From Edaphosphingomonas laterariae (lineage in GTDB: Bacteria; Pseudomonadota; Alphaproteobacteria; Sphingomonadales; Sphingomonadaceae): a stretch of DNA of 64,000 nucleotides. The notes under the pieces were generated by a model, which made no database searches, had not been told where the DNA came from, and saw nothing but the letters and a program-made list of their open reading frames with translations. Location of the stretch: positions 1 through 64,000 of the forward strand of contig NZ_FZOS01000003.1 in assembly GCF_900188165.1 (NCBI RefSeq), read 5' to 3'. Shown here one piece after another: positions 1 to 9,706 of the stretch. A program made the position numbers and the translations under genes. Position 1 is the first letter of the stretch, and every line of letters begins with the position of its first letter.

Positions 1-31
1 CTTGGCAGAAAGGCTTCAAGGTGGACGACTT

Positions 32-304
32 TTACGCCGCCCGCAGCAGGGCTATCCCGCCGCTACCGTGGTCGAATATTGCTCCGCCGTTCTCATAGCG
101 GCGCTTGGCCGTCTGGTAGGGCCCGAACCTCTCCGGAAGATCACGCCAACGCCCCCCTGATCGGGCTAGCCAGAGCAAGGCGTCGAGAAACAGTCTGCCA
201 TCACTGCGCGGGCCGCGCTTACCCTTGCGGCCGCCCGGAACAAACTCTCGCAATCGCTCCCACTGATCGTCCCGCAGCACTTCCCCTTCCACGCCAACCT
301 CCAA
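32..304 (-). pseudogene. IS5-family transposase remnant (N-terminal part)
   Basis: The first 65 or so residues read like the N-terminal DUF4096 domain of IS5-family transposases: RDDQWERLREFVPGG, then PRSDGRLFLDALLWLARSG and WRDLPERFGPYQTAKRRY. After KRRY the family pattern is lost and the frame stops after about 20 unrelated residues, so the DDE catalytic region is missing from this frame. What lies beyond the left edge of the window cannot be seen. This is most likely a dead insertion-sequence fragment. It marks the left edge of an accessory stretch that includes the DUF202 gene and a broken lipoprotein gene. Confidence 0.75.
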
Positions 305-362
305 AAGTCAGCGTTGAATCAGAAATCCAGTCCAACGTGAATCCCTAAAATGTCACTACAGC

Positions 363-1022
363 CTAGCGTATCACGAGCAACGCGATCGTCGTCACCGCGC
401 CGAACACCAGGATCGCGATGGTCAGCATCGTCACCGATGTCGCCGGCGGCTCGAAATGGCCCGCCATGATCTGGGTGTGGACGGACTGGTAGCGATAGAG
501 CGACCAGACCAGCAGGAACACGCCGATCACCACCATGCCAAGGCCGATCAGTTCGGTGCTCTGCATGCGCAGCGCGGTTTCCTTCGCCGGCGTCGCCGCG
601 CGCTCATTCTCGGCCAGGAACACCGCGAACCGGTTGAGCGTCACGCCGAAGCTCATCATCGACACGGCGGTTCGCAGATAGGAAAGGTGCGTCCGCTCGT
701 TCGACAGGTGCGAACGGTCGTCGGACAATTCCGTCCGGTGCTGCGACAACTCGGTCCGATAGTCCGAAAGGTCGGTGCGATGTTCGGACAGGTCGGTGCG
801 ATGCTCCGACAATCGCGTGCGATGTTCCGACAGGCCGGTGCGGAACTTCGACAGCGTCGAAGACACCTCATCCTCGGTCTTGCCGGCCAGTTCCTTGATC
901 AGTTCCGGCGGGAAGGCATAGGGTGGCGAGCCGCCGGTCGTGCGATCCATCGGCAGGTCCGCCGGTGGATCATAGGTCGATTTCGCAGGGCGCAGCCTCA
1001 ATAGCTCGGCGAGTGATTTCAT
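363..1022 (-). CDS. DUF202-family membrane protein with a nine-heptad repeat
   Basis: 219-residue protein. Residues 106-135 match the DUF202 (YidH) core: NERTHLSYLRT leads into a membrane helix. Further helices lie near 157-175 and 197-217, so it should sit in the inner membrane. Residues 57-119 form nine uninterrupted heptads of the pattern L-S-x-x-R-[TS]-x (for example LSEHRTD twice in a row). The last two heptads are the DUF202 motif itself, so the array looks like tandem expansion of that motif. The function of DUF202 is unknown. The ATG at 1022 was chosen because the upstream extension is low-complexity and unlike the family. Confidence 0.75.
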   Translation of the reverse strand: MKSLAELLRLRPAKSTYDPPADLPMDRTTGGSPPYAFPPELIKELAGKTEDEVSSTLSKFRTGLSEHRTRLSEHRTDLSEHRTDLSDYRTELSQHRTELSDDRSHLSNERTHLSYLRTAVSMMSFGVTLNRFAVFLAENERAATPAKETALRMQSTELIGLGMVVIGVFLLVWSLYRYQSVHTQIMAGHFEPPATSVTMLTIAILVFGAVTTIALLVIR

Positions 1023-1152
1023 CGGACGTCCATCCCGGTCGTCGGACGGGCAAGGCCCGCCTGGATGGCCCCAAGCTAACCCCCCAACCGATCCCGGCAA
1101 TCGGGAGAAATCCCGAGATCGCCCAGCCCAAGCGGCCTCAGGCGACGTGGGC

Positions 1153-1216
1153 AAATGCGGGGTGAGGCCGCTGTCCGTGTTTTCTGCTTGAATCCTGACG
1201 GTCAGGACACGCCGAC
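1153..1216. repeat. Left-boundary repeat, copy 1
   Basis: Non-coding sequence similar to 9569-9632. Both copies hold GGCCGCT, then GTGTTTT, then an identical 19-bp block GAATCCTGACGGTCAGGAC. That block contains the palindrome TCCTGAC-G-GTCAGGA (1193-1207). The last 16 bases, GTCAGGACACGCCGAC (1201-1216), recur exactly at 10139-10154 and with two changes at 50913-50928. Each copy stands beside a small accessory gene. Confidence 0.75.
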
Positions 1217-1286
1217 GTTGCAAATATCCGCGCATTGGCGCGTGTGCCTGATTGCAGACGACAGCTTGCTCTCATAGCGTGCCGAC

Positions 1287-1857
1287 ATGAACAGCCACTC
1301 GATCGCAGCTTCGTTATTGATCACGGGCTTACTCGGTGCTTGCTCCTCGTCGGTCGAGCGGCAACTCGAAGGGCACGTCTTCGATATTCCTAAGGTCAAC
1401 GACATTGCGGACAGTGACACGCCGTTTTTTTTTACCAGCGCTCGATCCAAGTGACGGCTTTTCCTTTTATCTCAACCCGGAGGCGAGCCCACCCGATCGA
1501 AATCTAATTGGTGTGGCTAGCAAGGAACGAATGTGTGCCCGCGCGGCCGGAACTGAGGCGCGAATAAATGCGACTGTTTGTGCATCTCGCTCGCTTCCAT
1601 GGCGTGGCCAACCACTACGGAAAGTAAGCGATGGGGTTTTCTGGACCTATGATCTGCGAACGGGAGTGGACCGGAAATCAACCGTATCACTGGCGAGTTG
1701 TTTTGCGATGGCGGATGGTTCTCGACAGGGGCTCTGCACTGCAAGTCTGCCGCATGGTGACCTCGTCCTGACGATCTACTTTCGCGATAATCAGATAGCT
1801 TCGCTTCAGGCTCTATACGATCAATCGACCGCAAATTTGCAGCGGTGGGAGCGCTAA
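1287..1857 (+). pseudogene. Lipoprotein gene split by a +1 frameshift at a T9 run
   Basis: The ATG at 1287 opens a reading frame with a signal peptide and lipobox LGAC (Cys19). It continues to a nine-T run at 1425-1433 and then stops at a TGA 12 bases beyond the run. If one T is removed, the frame continues as DTPFFLPALDPSDGFSFYL to a stop at 1857, giving one coherent lipoprotein of about 189 residues. No family was recognised. Possible reasons are a real mutation, a slippage-based on/off switch, or a sequencing error in the homopolymer. It lies between the left repeat at 1153-1216 and the right repeat at 1901-1988. Confidence 0.7.
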
Positions 1858-1900
1858 GCGCAGGGCGGCTTCACTTCTTGCGGCGTGTCTATAGCTGACA

Positions 1901-1988
1901 GTTCGCTTCCGCCGACAAAACGGCCATTCAAGTATCCAACCCGGCTCCCGAAAACCGACGGTCATTCACCATCGGAATTGGTCCACGC
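1901..1988. repeat. Right-boundary repeat, copy 1
   Basis: Aligns without gaps to 11121-11208 over 88 bases, with about 63 identities by hand count. The best conserved parts are the start (CGCTTCC then CCGACA) and the end (GACGG, CATTC, CCATC, GTCCACGC). It directly follows the broken lipoprotein gene and ends just before the moaC stop codon. Confidence 0.7.
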
Positions 1989-1992
1989 CACG

Positions 1993-2469
1993 TCAGGCCG
2001 CGCGCCAGTCGCCCGAGCGCCCGCCGGACTTGGCGATCAACCTTACGTCGCCGATCGTCATCCCGCGATCGAGTGCCTTGGCCATGTCGTAAATGGTCAG
2101 CAGGGCGACGGAAACCGCCGTCAGCGCCTCCATTTCCACGCCCGTCTGATGCGTGGTCCGCACCGTGGCGGTGGCCGCGACGCCATCGTCTTCGACCACC
2201 AGATCGAGAGTCACGCCGGCAATCGGCAGTGGATGGCAGAGCGGGATCAGGTCGCTGGTTTTTTTGGCGGCCATGATGCCGGCCACGCGCGCCACCGCGA
2301 TCACGTCGCCCTTGGCGACCGCGCCATCGCGGATCGCGGCAGCGGCGGCGGCCGACATGGTGATCCGCCCGCTCGCCGTCGCTTCGCGGGTCGTCGTTGC
2401 CTTGGCCGATACGTCGACCATGCGGGCCGAACCCGTTTCGTCGAGATGGGTGAGGCGGCCTTCGGTCAT
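1993..2469 (-). CDS. moaC: Cyclic pyranopterin monophosphate synthase MoaC
   Basis: 158 residues, normal MoaC length. The enzyme turns the MoaA product into cyclic pyranopterin monophosphate in molybdenum cofactor synthesis, in the cytoplasm. Visible signatures are [15 protein letters not shown] (residues 69-83, with the conserved Lys and His), [20 protein letters not shown] (113-132, with the conserved Asp and Lys), and a C-terminal KSGGRSGDW. The ATG at 2469 overlaps the trpC stop by four bases (ATGA), so it is probably translated by coupling. It is the last gene of the foldase-trp operon. Confidence 0.95.
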   Translation of the reverse strand: MTEGRLTHLDETGSARMVDVSAKATTTREATASGRITMSAAAAAAIRDGAVAKGDVIAVARVAGIMAAKKTSDLIPLCHPLPIAGVTLDLVVEDDGVAATATVRTTHQTGVEMEALTAVSVALLTIYDMAKALDRGMTIGDVRLIAKSGGRSGDWRAA

Positions 2470-3257
2470 TGGCCGGTCAGCAGCTTGCGCGTTGCTGCTT
2501 CCACATCGGCCTGCCGCATCAGCGATTCCCCGACGAGACAGCAGCGCACGCCATGTTTGGCCATCCCGTCCAGATTGGCCTTGGAGGCGATGCCGCTTTC
2601 GGTGACGAAGGTGCATCCGGCTGGCGCGCGATCGGCGAGTTCGTAGGTGCGGGCGAGATCGATCGTGAAGTCGCGCAGGTCGCGATTGTTTACGCCGATC
2701 AGCCGGGATTTCAGCTTCAGCGCGCGATCGAACTCGTCGGCATCATGCACTTCGATCAGGGCGTCCATCCCCAATGCGATTGCCGCGGCCTCGATCTCGG
2801 CCATCTGCCCGTCGTCGAGCGCGGCGGCGATGATCAGGATGGCATCGGCGCCCAGCGCGCGCGCTTCCACCACCTGCCACGGATCGACCATGAAGTCCTT
2901 GCGCAGCACCGGCAATGCGCAGGCGGCGCGGGCCGCGACCAGATAATCGTCATGGCCCTGGAAATACGGCTCGTCGGTCAGGACCGACAGGCAGGCCGCG
3001 CCACCGCTTTCATACGCGCGGGCATGGGCCGGCGGATCGAAATCGGCGCGGATCAGGCCCTTGGACGGGCTGGCTTTCTTGATCTCGGCAATCAGCCCGA
3101 AGCCGCCGGCGGCCACCTTGGCATCCAGCGCGGCGCGAAATCCGCGTGGCGCCGATTGCGCGGCCGCGCGCGTTTCCAGTTCGCCCAGCGGTGTCCGCGC
3201 CTTGCGACGGGCCACTTCGGCGCGCTTGGCGTCGCAGATTTCAACGAGCTTGTTCAT
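2466..3257 (-). CDS. trpC: Indole-3-glycerol phosphate synthase TrpC
   Basis: 263-residue single-domain TIM barrel, with no fused TrpF. It closes carboxyphenylamino-deoxyribulose phosphate to indole-glycerol phosphate in tryptophan synthesis. Seen: [12 protein letters not shown] near residue 56 (catalytic Lys), [20 protein letters not shown] and the phosphate-binding VTESGI. It overlaps trpD by one base (TGATG) and moaC by four. Confidence 0.97.
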   Translation of the reverse strand: MNKLVEICDAKRAEVARRKARTPLGELETRAAAQSAPRGFRAALDAKVAAGGFGLIAEIKKASPSKGLIRADFDPPAHARAYESGGAACLSVLTDEPYFQGHDDYLVAARAACALPVLRKDFMVDPWQVVEARALGADAILIIAAALDDGQMAEIEAAAIALGMDALIEVHDADEFDRALKLKSRLIGVNNRDLRDFTIDLARTYELADRAPAGCTFVTESGIASKANLDGMAKHGVRCCLVGESLMRQADVEAATRKLLTGQ

Positions 3258-4252
3258 CAGAAGGCGATCCAGCAGTCGAGCAATTGCTTGGCCAGCCCCT
3301 TGTCGATCGCCTCGGCGGCCTCCTCCACGCCCGCGCGCAGATCATCGGCATGGCCGGCGACGATCAGCGCGGCGGCGGCGTTCAGCAGCACGGCATCGCG
3401 ATAGGCGCCTTCTTCGCCATCCAGCAGGCGGCGCAGCGCGGCGGCGTTGAAGGCTGCGTCGCCGCCCCGCAGCGCCTCGTTCGGGTGGCGGGTCAGCCCG
3501 GCATCCTCCGGCGTGATGCGGATCGTGCCTTCGCCGCACGCGCCGATGCGGACGATGGTGCTGGGCCCCGCGATGGAAAGCTCGTCCAGCGGCTCGTCGC
3601 CCGCCACCATCATCGCCGATTCGGTGCCGATCAGGCGCAATGCTTCAGCATAAACAGGCAGATAATCCGGTCGTGCGACGCCGATCAGCTGGCGCGTCAC
3701 GCGCGCGGGATTGGCGATCGGGCCGATCAGGTTGAAGATCGTCCGGCGGCCGATCGCGCGGCGCACGGCAGCCAGATGGCGGAGCGCGGGGTGATGGAGC
3801 TGGGCGAACAGAAAGGCGATGCCAAGATCGCCAAGGCTTTCCGCCGCGCGTGCGGATGCGCGGTCGAGATCGAGGCCCAATGCCTCCAGCGTGTCCGACG
3901 ATCCCGCCTTGGATGAAGCCGCGCGGTTGCCATGCTTGGCCACGGGCACGCCGCAGGCCGCGACGACGATGGCAACGGCGGTCGATACGTTCAGGCTGTG
4001 CGATCCGTCACCGCCGGTGCCGCACACGTCGATGGCGCCGGCTGGCGCCGCGATCGAGATCATGCGTTCGCGCAGCGCCATCGCGGCGGCCGCGATCTCG
4101 ACGCTGGTTTCGTCGCGTTCCGCCATCACCGTCAGGAAAAGGCGGGCGTCCTCCTCCGCGACCCGGCCGTCGAGCAGGTCGCCAAAGGCGGCGAACGCGG
4201 TCGCGTGGTCGAGCGGCCGGGCGGCGTCAGGCAACAGCACGCGCGTTGTCAT
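3257..4252 (-). CDS. trpD: Anthranilate phosphoribosyltransferase TrpD
   Basis: 331 residues, full length. It transfers phosphoribosyl from PRPP to anthranilate. Seen: the PRPP-binding GTGGDGS (residues 78-84), NVST (88-91) and [15 protein letters not shown] (106-120). The start overlaps trpG by four bases (4249-4252). It lies in the order trpE, small membrane gene, trpG, trpD, trpC. Confidence 0.97.
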   Translation of the reverse strand: MTTRVLLPDAARPLDHATAFAAFGDLLDGRVAEEDARLFLTVMAERDETSVEIAAAAMALRERMISIAAPAGAIDVCGTGGDGSHSLNVSTAVAIVVAACGVPVAKHGNRAASSKAGSSDTLEALGLDLDRASARAAESLGDLGIAFLFAQLHHPALRHLAAVRRAIGRRTIFNLIGPIANPARVTRQLIGVARPDYLPVYAEALRLIGTESAMMVAGDEPLDELSIAGPSTIVRIGACGEGTIRITPEDAGLTRHPNEALRGGDAAFNAAALRRLLDGEEGAYRDAVLLNAAAALIVAGHADDLRAGVEEAAEAIDKGLAKQLLDCWIAF

Positions 4253-4836
4253 GCCGGCAGCCTCGCCGCGATTCCCGCTTCGCGCAGGAAGTTCGCCAGC
4301 ATGTCATGGCCATGCTCGGTCGCGATGCTTTCGGGGTGGAACTGGACGCCGTGGATCGGCAGCTCGCGATGGCGGAAACCCATCACCGTGCCATCGGCGG
4401 TGCGCGCGTTGACGACCAGCTCCGCCGGAATGTCCTCGACGACGAGCGAGTGGTAGCGCGTCGCGGTGAAGGGGGAGGGCAGGCCGGCAAAGACGCCGCT
4501 GCCGTCATGTTCAACCGGGCTGGTCTTGCCGTGCATCAGTTCGGCCGCGCGGACGACATGGCCGCCGAAATGCTGGCCGATCGATTGGTGGCCCAGGCAC
4601 ACGCCGAACAGCGGGCGCTTGTCCGCCGCGCAGGCCGCCACCAGATCGAGCGAGATCCCCGCTTCGTTAGGCGTGCAGGGGCCGGGCGAAATCAGGAAGC
4701 CCTTGGCTCCGCTCGACATCGCCTGGCCGACGCTGATCGCGTCATTGCGCACCACGTCCACCTCGGCCCCAAGTTCGCGCAGATAATGCACGAGGTTCCA
4801 GGTGAAGCTGTCATAATTGTCGATGACGAGGATCAT
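4249..4836 (-). CDS. trpG: Anthranilate synthase glutamine amidotransferase TrpG
   Basis: 195-residue class I glutamine amidotransferase that supplies ammonia to TrpE. The triad is visible as Cys80 in FGVCLGHQ and His167/Glu169 in [23 protein letters not shown] follows the family pattern. Some amidotransferases of this type also serve PabB. Here the trp neighbours make the tryptophan role primary. Confidence 0.96.
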   Translation of the reverse strand: MILVIDNYDSFTWNLVHYLRELGAEVDVVRNDAISVGQAMSSGAKGFLISPGPCTPNEAGISLDLVAACAADKRPLFGVCLGHQSIGQHFGGHVVRAAELMHGKTSPVEHDGSGVFAGLPSPFTATRYHSLVVEDIPAELVVNARTADGTVMGFRHRELPIHGVQFHPESIATEHGHDMLANFLREAGIAARLPA

Positions 4837-4934
4837 GCCCGATGCTTTAGGGGCGTGGGCACGATTGGGGAAGGGAGCTTACCTAATTTGCCGGCAATCG
4901 CAGGTTGCCCCTCCGGCAAGCCTGGCATTGCCCG

Positions 4935-5123
4935 TCAGGCGCCTGCCACCATCAGCGCATAGCCGCCCAGCGCCATCGCGCCGCCGACCGACGTGCCGAC
5001 CAGCAGATAGCCGAACACTTCGACGATCTTCGGGTTGGCGCGCTGCGCCTTGCGGTTGCGGTTCGCGCTCGACAGCACGAAACTCGCCAGCATCCCATAG
5101 GTCAACGCAGCCGCTTCCAACAT
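4935..5123 (-). CDS. Small two-helix membrane protein between trpE and trpG
   Basis: 62 residues beginning MLEAAALTYGMLASFVLSS. Two hydrophobic segments (about 3-20 and 36-60) flank a basic loop SANRNRKAQRANPK, which predicts a small inner-membrane hairpin. No family was recognised. It lies in the operon, same strand, with gaps of 98 and 82 bases on its sides. The ATG at 5123 was chosen because the extension upstream has no membrane-protein character. The ribosome binding site is weak. A real gene is likely because the hydrophobic pattern is clean. Confidence 0.6.
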   Translation of the reverse strand: MLEAAALTYGMLASFVLSSANRNRKAQRANPKIVEVFGYLLVGTSVGGAMALGGYALMVAGA

Positions 5124-5205
5124 CTCAGTTACCCGATTCCCGCTCTTCGCACATGCACAATGCGCGGCATTCGCTAAGGGCGAGTTAACCCTGTTGCAAT
5201 GGCAG

Positions 5206-6717
5206 CTACTGGCCGAACCCCGCATCCGTTGCACGGCTGATCGCTTCGCGCGCCGCGGCGATCAACGCGCCGGACTTGGCCTCGCACTCGCGTTGCTCAT
5301 AAGCCGGGTCGCTGTCGGCGACGATGCCGGCGCCGGCCTGGACGTGCATCACGCTATCCTTCACCACGGCGGTGCGCAGGACGATGCAGCTGTCCATCGA
5401 TCCGTCGGGCGAAAAATAGCCGACGCCGCCGGCATAAGCGCCGCGCGTTTCGGGTTCCAGCTCGGCGATGATCTCGCACGCGCGCACCTTCGGCGCGCCG
5501 GAAACGGTGCCGGCGGGGAAGCCGGCGAACAGGGCGTCCACCGCGTCCTTCTCCGGCGCCAGCCGGCCGACGACGTTGGATACGATGTGCATGACGTGGC
5601 TGTATTTTTCGATCGTATAGCTGTCCGTCACGGTGACCGTGCCGGCTTCCGCCACGCGGCCCACATCGTTGCGCCCGAGATCGAGCAGCATCAGATGTTC
5701 GGCGCGTTCCTTGGGATCGGCGAGCAGCGAATCGCGGTTGGCGGCATCCTCGGCGGCGGTGCGCCCACGCGGCCGCGTCCCCGCGATCGGCCGGATCGTC
5801 ACCTCGCCATCGCGCGCGCGGACGAGGATTTCGGGCGACGACCCGATGATCGCGAAGCCCGGCATGTCGAGGAAATAGAGGAAGGGCGACGGGTTGATCC
5901 GCCGCAGCGCACGATAAAGATCGAAGGGTGGCAGCGGGAAGGGCAGCGAGAAACGCTGTGCCAGCACCACCTGAAAGATATCGCCCGCCGCGATATAATC
6001 TTTCGCCTTCAACACCATGTCGCGATAGCGCACCGGATCGACGGCGGGTTGCGGAACCGCGTCGGGCAGATTGGCCGGGGTCGCGCCGCGCGCGGGCAGG
6101 GCAGCGGCCAGCCGCGCGGCCACGCCCTCGATCCGTTCATTGGCGAGCGCGACGGCGGCGTCGGCATCCACCACCGCATCGGGCCATACCGGCGCTACCA
6201 GGAACAGTTCGTCGGCCAGCCGGTCGAAGATCAGGATCACGGTCGGCCGCACGAACAGCATGTCCGGCAGGTCGAGCGGATTGGCCGGCGGGCGCGGCAG
6301 TTTTTCCACCAGACCCACCGTTTCATAGGCGAAATAGCCGACAAGGCAGGCGAGCGCGGAGGGCAGCCCTTCGGGCACGTCCATCCGGCACGCGGCGACA
6401 AGCCCGCGCATTGCGGTCAGCGTGTCGGCCCCGCACGGCTCGAATGCTTCGCGGTCGGTCAGCCAGCGGTGGTTGATCGCCGCTTCGGTGCCCTGCGCGC
6501 GGAACACGAGGTCGGGCGCGAGGCCGAGCAGCGTGTAACGGCCGCGCGCGGCGCCGCCTTCGACCGATTCGAGCAGGAAATCGCCACGCCCCGGTTCGAT
6601 CAGCTTGAGCGCGGCGGCGATCGGCGTGTCGACATCGGCGATCTGCCGCCGCCACACGAGCGCGGGCTGCCCCGCGCGCAGCCGTGCCGCCGCCTTCGCG
6701 TCCTCTGCCGGATTCAC
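5206..6717 (-). CDS. trpE: Anthranilate synthase component I TrpE
   Basis: 503 residues, usual length. It makes anthranilate from chorismate using ammonia from TrpG. The C-terminal chorismate-binding domain shows DLGRNDVGRV, FPAGTVSGAPK and GAGIVADSDP. The N-terminal LLES motif (residues 48-51), part of the tryptophan feedback site in known TrpE proteins, is intact, so inhibition by tryptophan is expected. The start is GTG at 6717, overlapping the foldase stop as GTGA. Confidence 0.96.
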   Translation of the reverse strand: MNPAEDAKAAARLRAGQPALVWRRQIADVDTPIAAALKLIEPGRGDFLLESVEGGAARGRYTLLGLAPDLVFRAQGTEAAINHRWLTDREAFEPCGADTLTAMRGLVAACRMDVPEGLPSALACLVGYFAYETVGLVEKLPRPPANPLDLPDMLFVRPTVILIFDRLADELFLVAPVWPDAVVDADAAVALANERIEGVAARLAAALPARGATPANLPDAVPQPAVDPVRYRDMVLKAKDYIAAGDIFQVVLAQRFSLPFPLPPFDLYRALRRINPSPFLYFLDMPGFAIIGSSPEILVRARDGEVTIRPIAGTRPRGRTAAEDAANRDSLLADPKERAEHLMLLDLGRNDVGRVAEAGTVTVTDSYTIEKYSHVMHIVSNVVGRLAPEKDAVDALFAGFPAGTVSGAPKVRACEIIAELEPETRGAYAGGVGYFSPDGSMDSCIVLRTAVVKDSVMHVQAGAGIVADSDPAYEQRECEAKSGALIAAAREAISRATDAGFGQ

Positions 6718-8636
6718 TGGCCCTGGCCGCCGAGTTCGGCCTTGAGCGCGGTGATCGCCGCTTCGTTGCGCTTCACGCCCACGTCCTTCGACGCGGCGGC
6801 GATGAACTGCTGGATATATTCATCGCCCATGCTGCGCGAAAAATCGCCGCGCAGCGACGCGATCAGCATCGGCTGGGTGCGGGCATCGCCGGGGATCACC
6901 TCGCCCAGCTGCACGACGAACCAGCCGCTATTGTCGGGCGCGGCGAGCAGGCGGGTTTCGCCCTTCTTCATACCGAACATCAGCTTCAGCGGCGGCGGGG
7001 CCGGGCGGTCGCGGCGCAGCAGATCCATCTGGCGGGCGTTCGCCTTGGCCGGTGCGGGCAGGCGGACCTGCGTCTGGGCGAAGGCTTCGGCCATCGGCGT
7101 GCCGGCCTTGATCTTGGCGAGGATCGCGTCGGCGATGGCGCGGGTCTGCTTGGCAGACCGTTCGTTGCGAATGCCGGCGATCACGCCTTCGCGCACATCG
7201 GCCAGCGGTGCGGGGGCGGCGGCCACGACTTCGGAGACGGCGACGAGCGCATAACGCTGGCCGGTGCCGATCGTTTCGACGGCAGGATCGTCCTCGGTGG
7301 TCATCTGCGCGGCGGAACGCATCAGCAGCGGCAGCTCCGGCGGCGCCTTCCAGTGGGGCTGGGCGGGCGCACGGCCGTCGGGCAGGATCGCGGGCGTGGT
7401 GACGACGGTCAGGCGCTTGTCGCGGGCAACATCGTCGAAGCTGGCGCCGTCGGCGATCGCATCCTCGATGCCGCTGATCATCGTGCTCAGCGCCTCATCG
7501 CGCTTCTGCTTGGTCAGCGAATCGGCGATTTCGGCATGAACGGCGGCCAGCGGGCGGGCCGCCTGGCCGGTGATCTTCGCCACCTGCACGACATACCAGC
7601 CGAGATCGGCCTTCACCGCGCCGCTGGTGCCGCCCTGCGGCAGGGCGAAGGCGGCATCGGCCACGGCGGCCGACGCATTTTCGGCAAGCTGCGCCTTGGC
7701 GGTGTCGAGCGTGATCGCTTCCGAACCCGCCGCCTTTGCCGCATCGGCGATCGGCGTGCCGGCCTTGGCCTTGGCGGCGATCGCCTCGGCGGCCTTCTGG
7801 TCGCTCACGATCACCTGCGCGATCGTGCGCGTCTCGCTGGCGCCATAGGTCGCGGCATTGGCCTTGTAGAAGGCCTGGATTTCCGCCTCGGTGGGCGCGG
7901 CGGCGGCGATCTGGTCGGTGCCGAACAGCGCATAACGCAGCACGCGGCGCTCGGGGATGGTGAAGCGCTGGGCGTTCGCCTTGTAGAAGGCCTGGATTTC
8001 GGCGTCGGTGGGCGCCGGGCCGGCCGGGATGGCTTCGGCGGGAACGACGCCGATCAGGCCGGCGCGCTGTTCCAGCAGCAGCGAAGCATTGGGCACGACG
8101 ATGCCGTCGGGCACCCGCGCGCCGCCGGCGATCGGCACGAACATCTGGCGGCGCAGCGCATCGCCGGCCATTTCGGCGCGCAGCTGGCGTTCGCTCATCC
8201 GCGCCTGGCCCAGCGCGGCTTCCATCGCGCTGCGATCGAACTTGCCGGTCAGGCCGAAAAAGGCCGGCGTGCTGGCGATCTCGCCGTCGATCAGCCGGTC
8301 GCTCACCGTCAGCCCCTGTTCGCGGCCCCAGGTTTCGAGCGCGGCGAAGGAAATCGTCTGGCCGATCACCTGGTCGACCCCGCCTTGCGCGGCGAATGCC
8401 GCCATGTCGATTCCCGGCGTTTCGCGCTGGGCCTGGCGCAGCGCGGTATCGACGCGCTGGCGGGCTTCGTTGGAGCTGATCTTGTTGCTGCCCACGGTCG
8501 CGATCTGGCTTCCACCGCCGCCATTGCCGCTGATCCAGCTGGGATCGATGCTCGTCACCGCAAAGGCGATCAGCACCAGCCCGAACAGGGCCAGAACCAG
8601 CCAGGAGGAAAGTGCACGGCGGAAAAAGGAAATCAT
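6714..8636 (-). CDS. ppiD: PpiD/SurA-like membrane-anchored peptidyl-prolyl isomerase
   Basis: 640 residues. A single N-terminal membrane anchor (about 10-30, [19 protein letters not shown]) is followed by a SurA_N-like region and a parvulin-type domain, as in PpiD, a periplasmic chaperone held in the inner membrane. Two near copies of the segment [11 protein letters not shown] occur in tandem before the parvulin domain, so this part seems internally duplicated. It is the first gene of the trp operon and overlaps trpE by four bases. Isomerase activity is not certain, since PpiD parvulin domains are often inactive. Confidence 0.85.
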   Translation of the reverse strand: MISFFRRALSSWLVLALFGLVLIAFAVTSIDPSWISGNGGGGSQIATVGSNKISSNEARQRVDTALRQAQRETPGIDMAAFAAQGGVDQVIGQTISFAALETWGREQGLTVSDRLIDGEIASTPAFFGLTGKFDRSAMEAALGQARMSERQLRAEMAGDALRRQMFVPIAGGARVPDGIVVPNASLLLEQRAGLIGVVPAEAIPAGPAPTDAEIQAFYKANAQRFTIPERRVLRYALFGTDQIAAAAPTEAEIQAFYKANAATYGASETRTIAQVIVSDQKAAEAIAAKAKAGTPIADAAKAAGSEAITLDTAKAQLAENASAAVADAAFALPQGGTSGAVKADLGWYVVQVAKITGQAARPLAAVHAEIADSLTKQKRDEALSTMISGIEDAIADGASFDDVARDKRLTVVTTPAILPDGRAPAQPHWKAPPELPLLMRSAAQMTTEDDPAVETIGTGQRYALVAVSEVVAAAPAPLADVREGVIAGIRNERSAKQTRAIADAILAKIKAGTPMAEAFAQTQVRLPAPAKANARQMDLLRRDRPAPPPLKLMFGMKKGETRLLAAPDNSGWFVVQLGEVIPGDARTQPMLIASLRGDFSRSMGDEYIQQFIAAASKDVGVKRNEAAITALKAELGGQGQ

Positions 8637-8746
8637 CGCTGGTCCCGAGGCGGTTGCCGAAGATGTTCCGCCATAGAGGTGCGGGCTTGCGCCATCAAGC
8701 GGGGGGGCGCTACGGGCGGCGGCGACTTTGCAATTGGAGGGCGGTG

Positions 8747-9490
8747 ATGGCTTTGCGCAAGCTGGTGGCTGGCAACTGGAAGATGAACGGATCGATCGCG
8801 GCGCTTGCCGAGCTTGATGCGATCGCGGCGGCGGCGGCGGCGAATCCCGGCCTCGACGTGGCGATCTGCCCGCCCTTCACGCTGATCGCCGCCGCCGCGC
8901 AGCGCCAGCCGGGCCTGGCCATCGGCGCGCAGGATTGCCACACCGGCACCAGCGGCGCGCACACCGGCGATGTCGCGGCGGGCATGATCGCCGAAGCCGG
9001 CGGCAAATATGCCATTGTCGGCCATAGCGAGCGTCGCGCCGATCATGGCGAAGGCGATGCGCTGGTCCGCGCCAAGGCGGAAGCCGCGATCGCAGCGGGC
9101 CTCGTCGCCATCGTCTGCGTCGGCGAAACCGAGGCCGAGCGCGATGCCGGCCGCGCCGTCGCGGTGGTCGAAGGCCAGCTCGATGGTTCGGTCCCGCCGG
9201 CGGGCACGGGCGCCACGCTCGTCGTCGCTTATGAACCCGTCTGGGCGATCGGCACCGGCCGCACGCCGTCCACCGCCGACGTGGCGGAAATGCACGCGGC
9301 CATCCGCGCGCGCCTGAGTGGGCTGCTGGGTGGCGAAGGCGCCAAGGTCCGCATCCTTTATGGCGGATCGGTGAAGCCCACCAACGCGGCCGAACTGATG
9401 GCGGTCGCCGATGTCGATGGCGCGCTCGTCGGCGGGGCCAGCCTCACCGCGGCGCAGTTCGTGCCGATCATCGAAGGCGCGGCGGGCTAA
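8747..9490 (+). CDS. tpiA: Triosephosphate isomerase TpiA
   Basis: 247 residues. It interconverts dihydroxyacetone phosphate and glyceraldehyde-3-phosphate. All catalytic positions are present: Lys12 in GNWKMN, His93 in VGHSERR and Glu163 in [11 protein letters not shown], plus the phosphate loop GGSVKP. The ATG at 8747 has a GGAGG site about 7 bases upstream. It is transcribed away from the foldase-trp operon, with about 110 bases between them. This tpiA/ppiD arrangement is, from memory, common in sphingomonads. Confidence 0.97.
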   Translation: MALRKLVAGNWKMNGSIAALAELDAIAAAAAANPGLDVAICPPFTLIAAAAQRQPGLAIGAQDCHTGTSGAHTGDVAAGMIAEAGGKYAIVGHSERRADHGEGDALVRAKAEAAIAAGLVAIVCVGETEAERDAGRAVAVVEGQLDGSVPPAGTGATLVVAYEPVWAIGTGRTPSTADVAEMHAAIRARLSGLLGGEGAKVRILYGGSVKPTNAAELMAVADVDGALVGGASLTAAQFVPIIEGAAG

Positions 9491-9568
9491 GGCTCACCCG
9501 TCCGATATTCCTTTGGGTGCCCTGGCGAAAGTCAGGGCCCATTGCCGCGCCGCCAAGGTCGCACGCGC

Positions 9569-9632
9569 AAATACGGATCACGGCCGCTATCGGTGTTTTT
9601 TCCGCGTGAATCCTGACGGTCAGGACCGCGAC
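9569..9632. repeat. Left-boundary repeat, copy 2
   Basis: Matches copy 1, including the exact 19-bp GAATCCTGACGGTCAGGAC (9608-9626) with the TCCTGAC-G-GTCAGGA palindrome. The tail is GTCAGGACCGCGAC, two bases shorter than in copy 1. It lies just left of the REP-bounded GIY-YIG remnant. Confidence 0.7.
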
Positions 9633-9655
9633 ATAGCGGACGTTCGTTCATATAC

Positions 9656-9681
9656 GTCATGCCAGCGAAGGCTGGCATCGC
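9656..9681. repeat. REP-like palindrome, left arm of a 26-bp perfect inverted repeat
   Basis: A 26-bp hairpin-forming element (GTCATGCCAGC ... GCTGGCATCGC) whose exact reverse complement lies at 10004-10029. The two bound the GIY-YIG remnant. Related copies are at 23660-23685 (three changes) and 58399-58424 (same arms, different loop). Confidence 0.85.
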
Positions 9682-9706
9682 GTTGTGGCTGGTGTAGCGT
9701 CGCCGC

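Noticed and set aside
666-854. CRISPR-like or minisatellite array in the DUF202 gene
   Set aside because: The 21-base periodicity is in frame and encodes heptads; there are no spacers.
5194-7254. Long plus-strand frames opposite trpE and the foldase
   Set aside because: No recognisable domain; they mirror conserved minus-strand genes.
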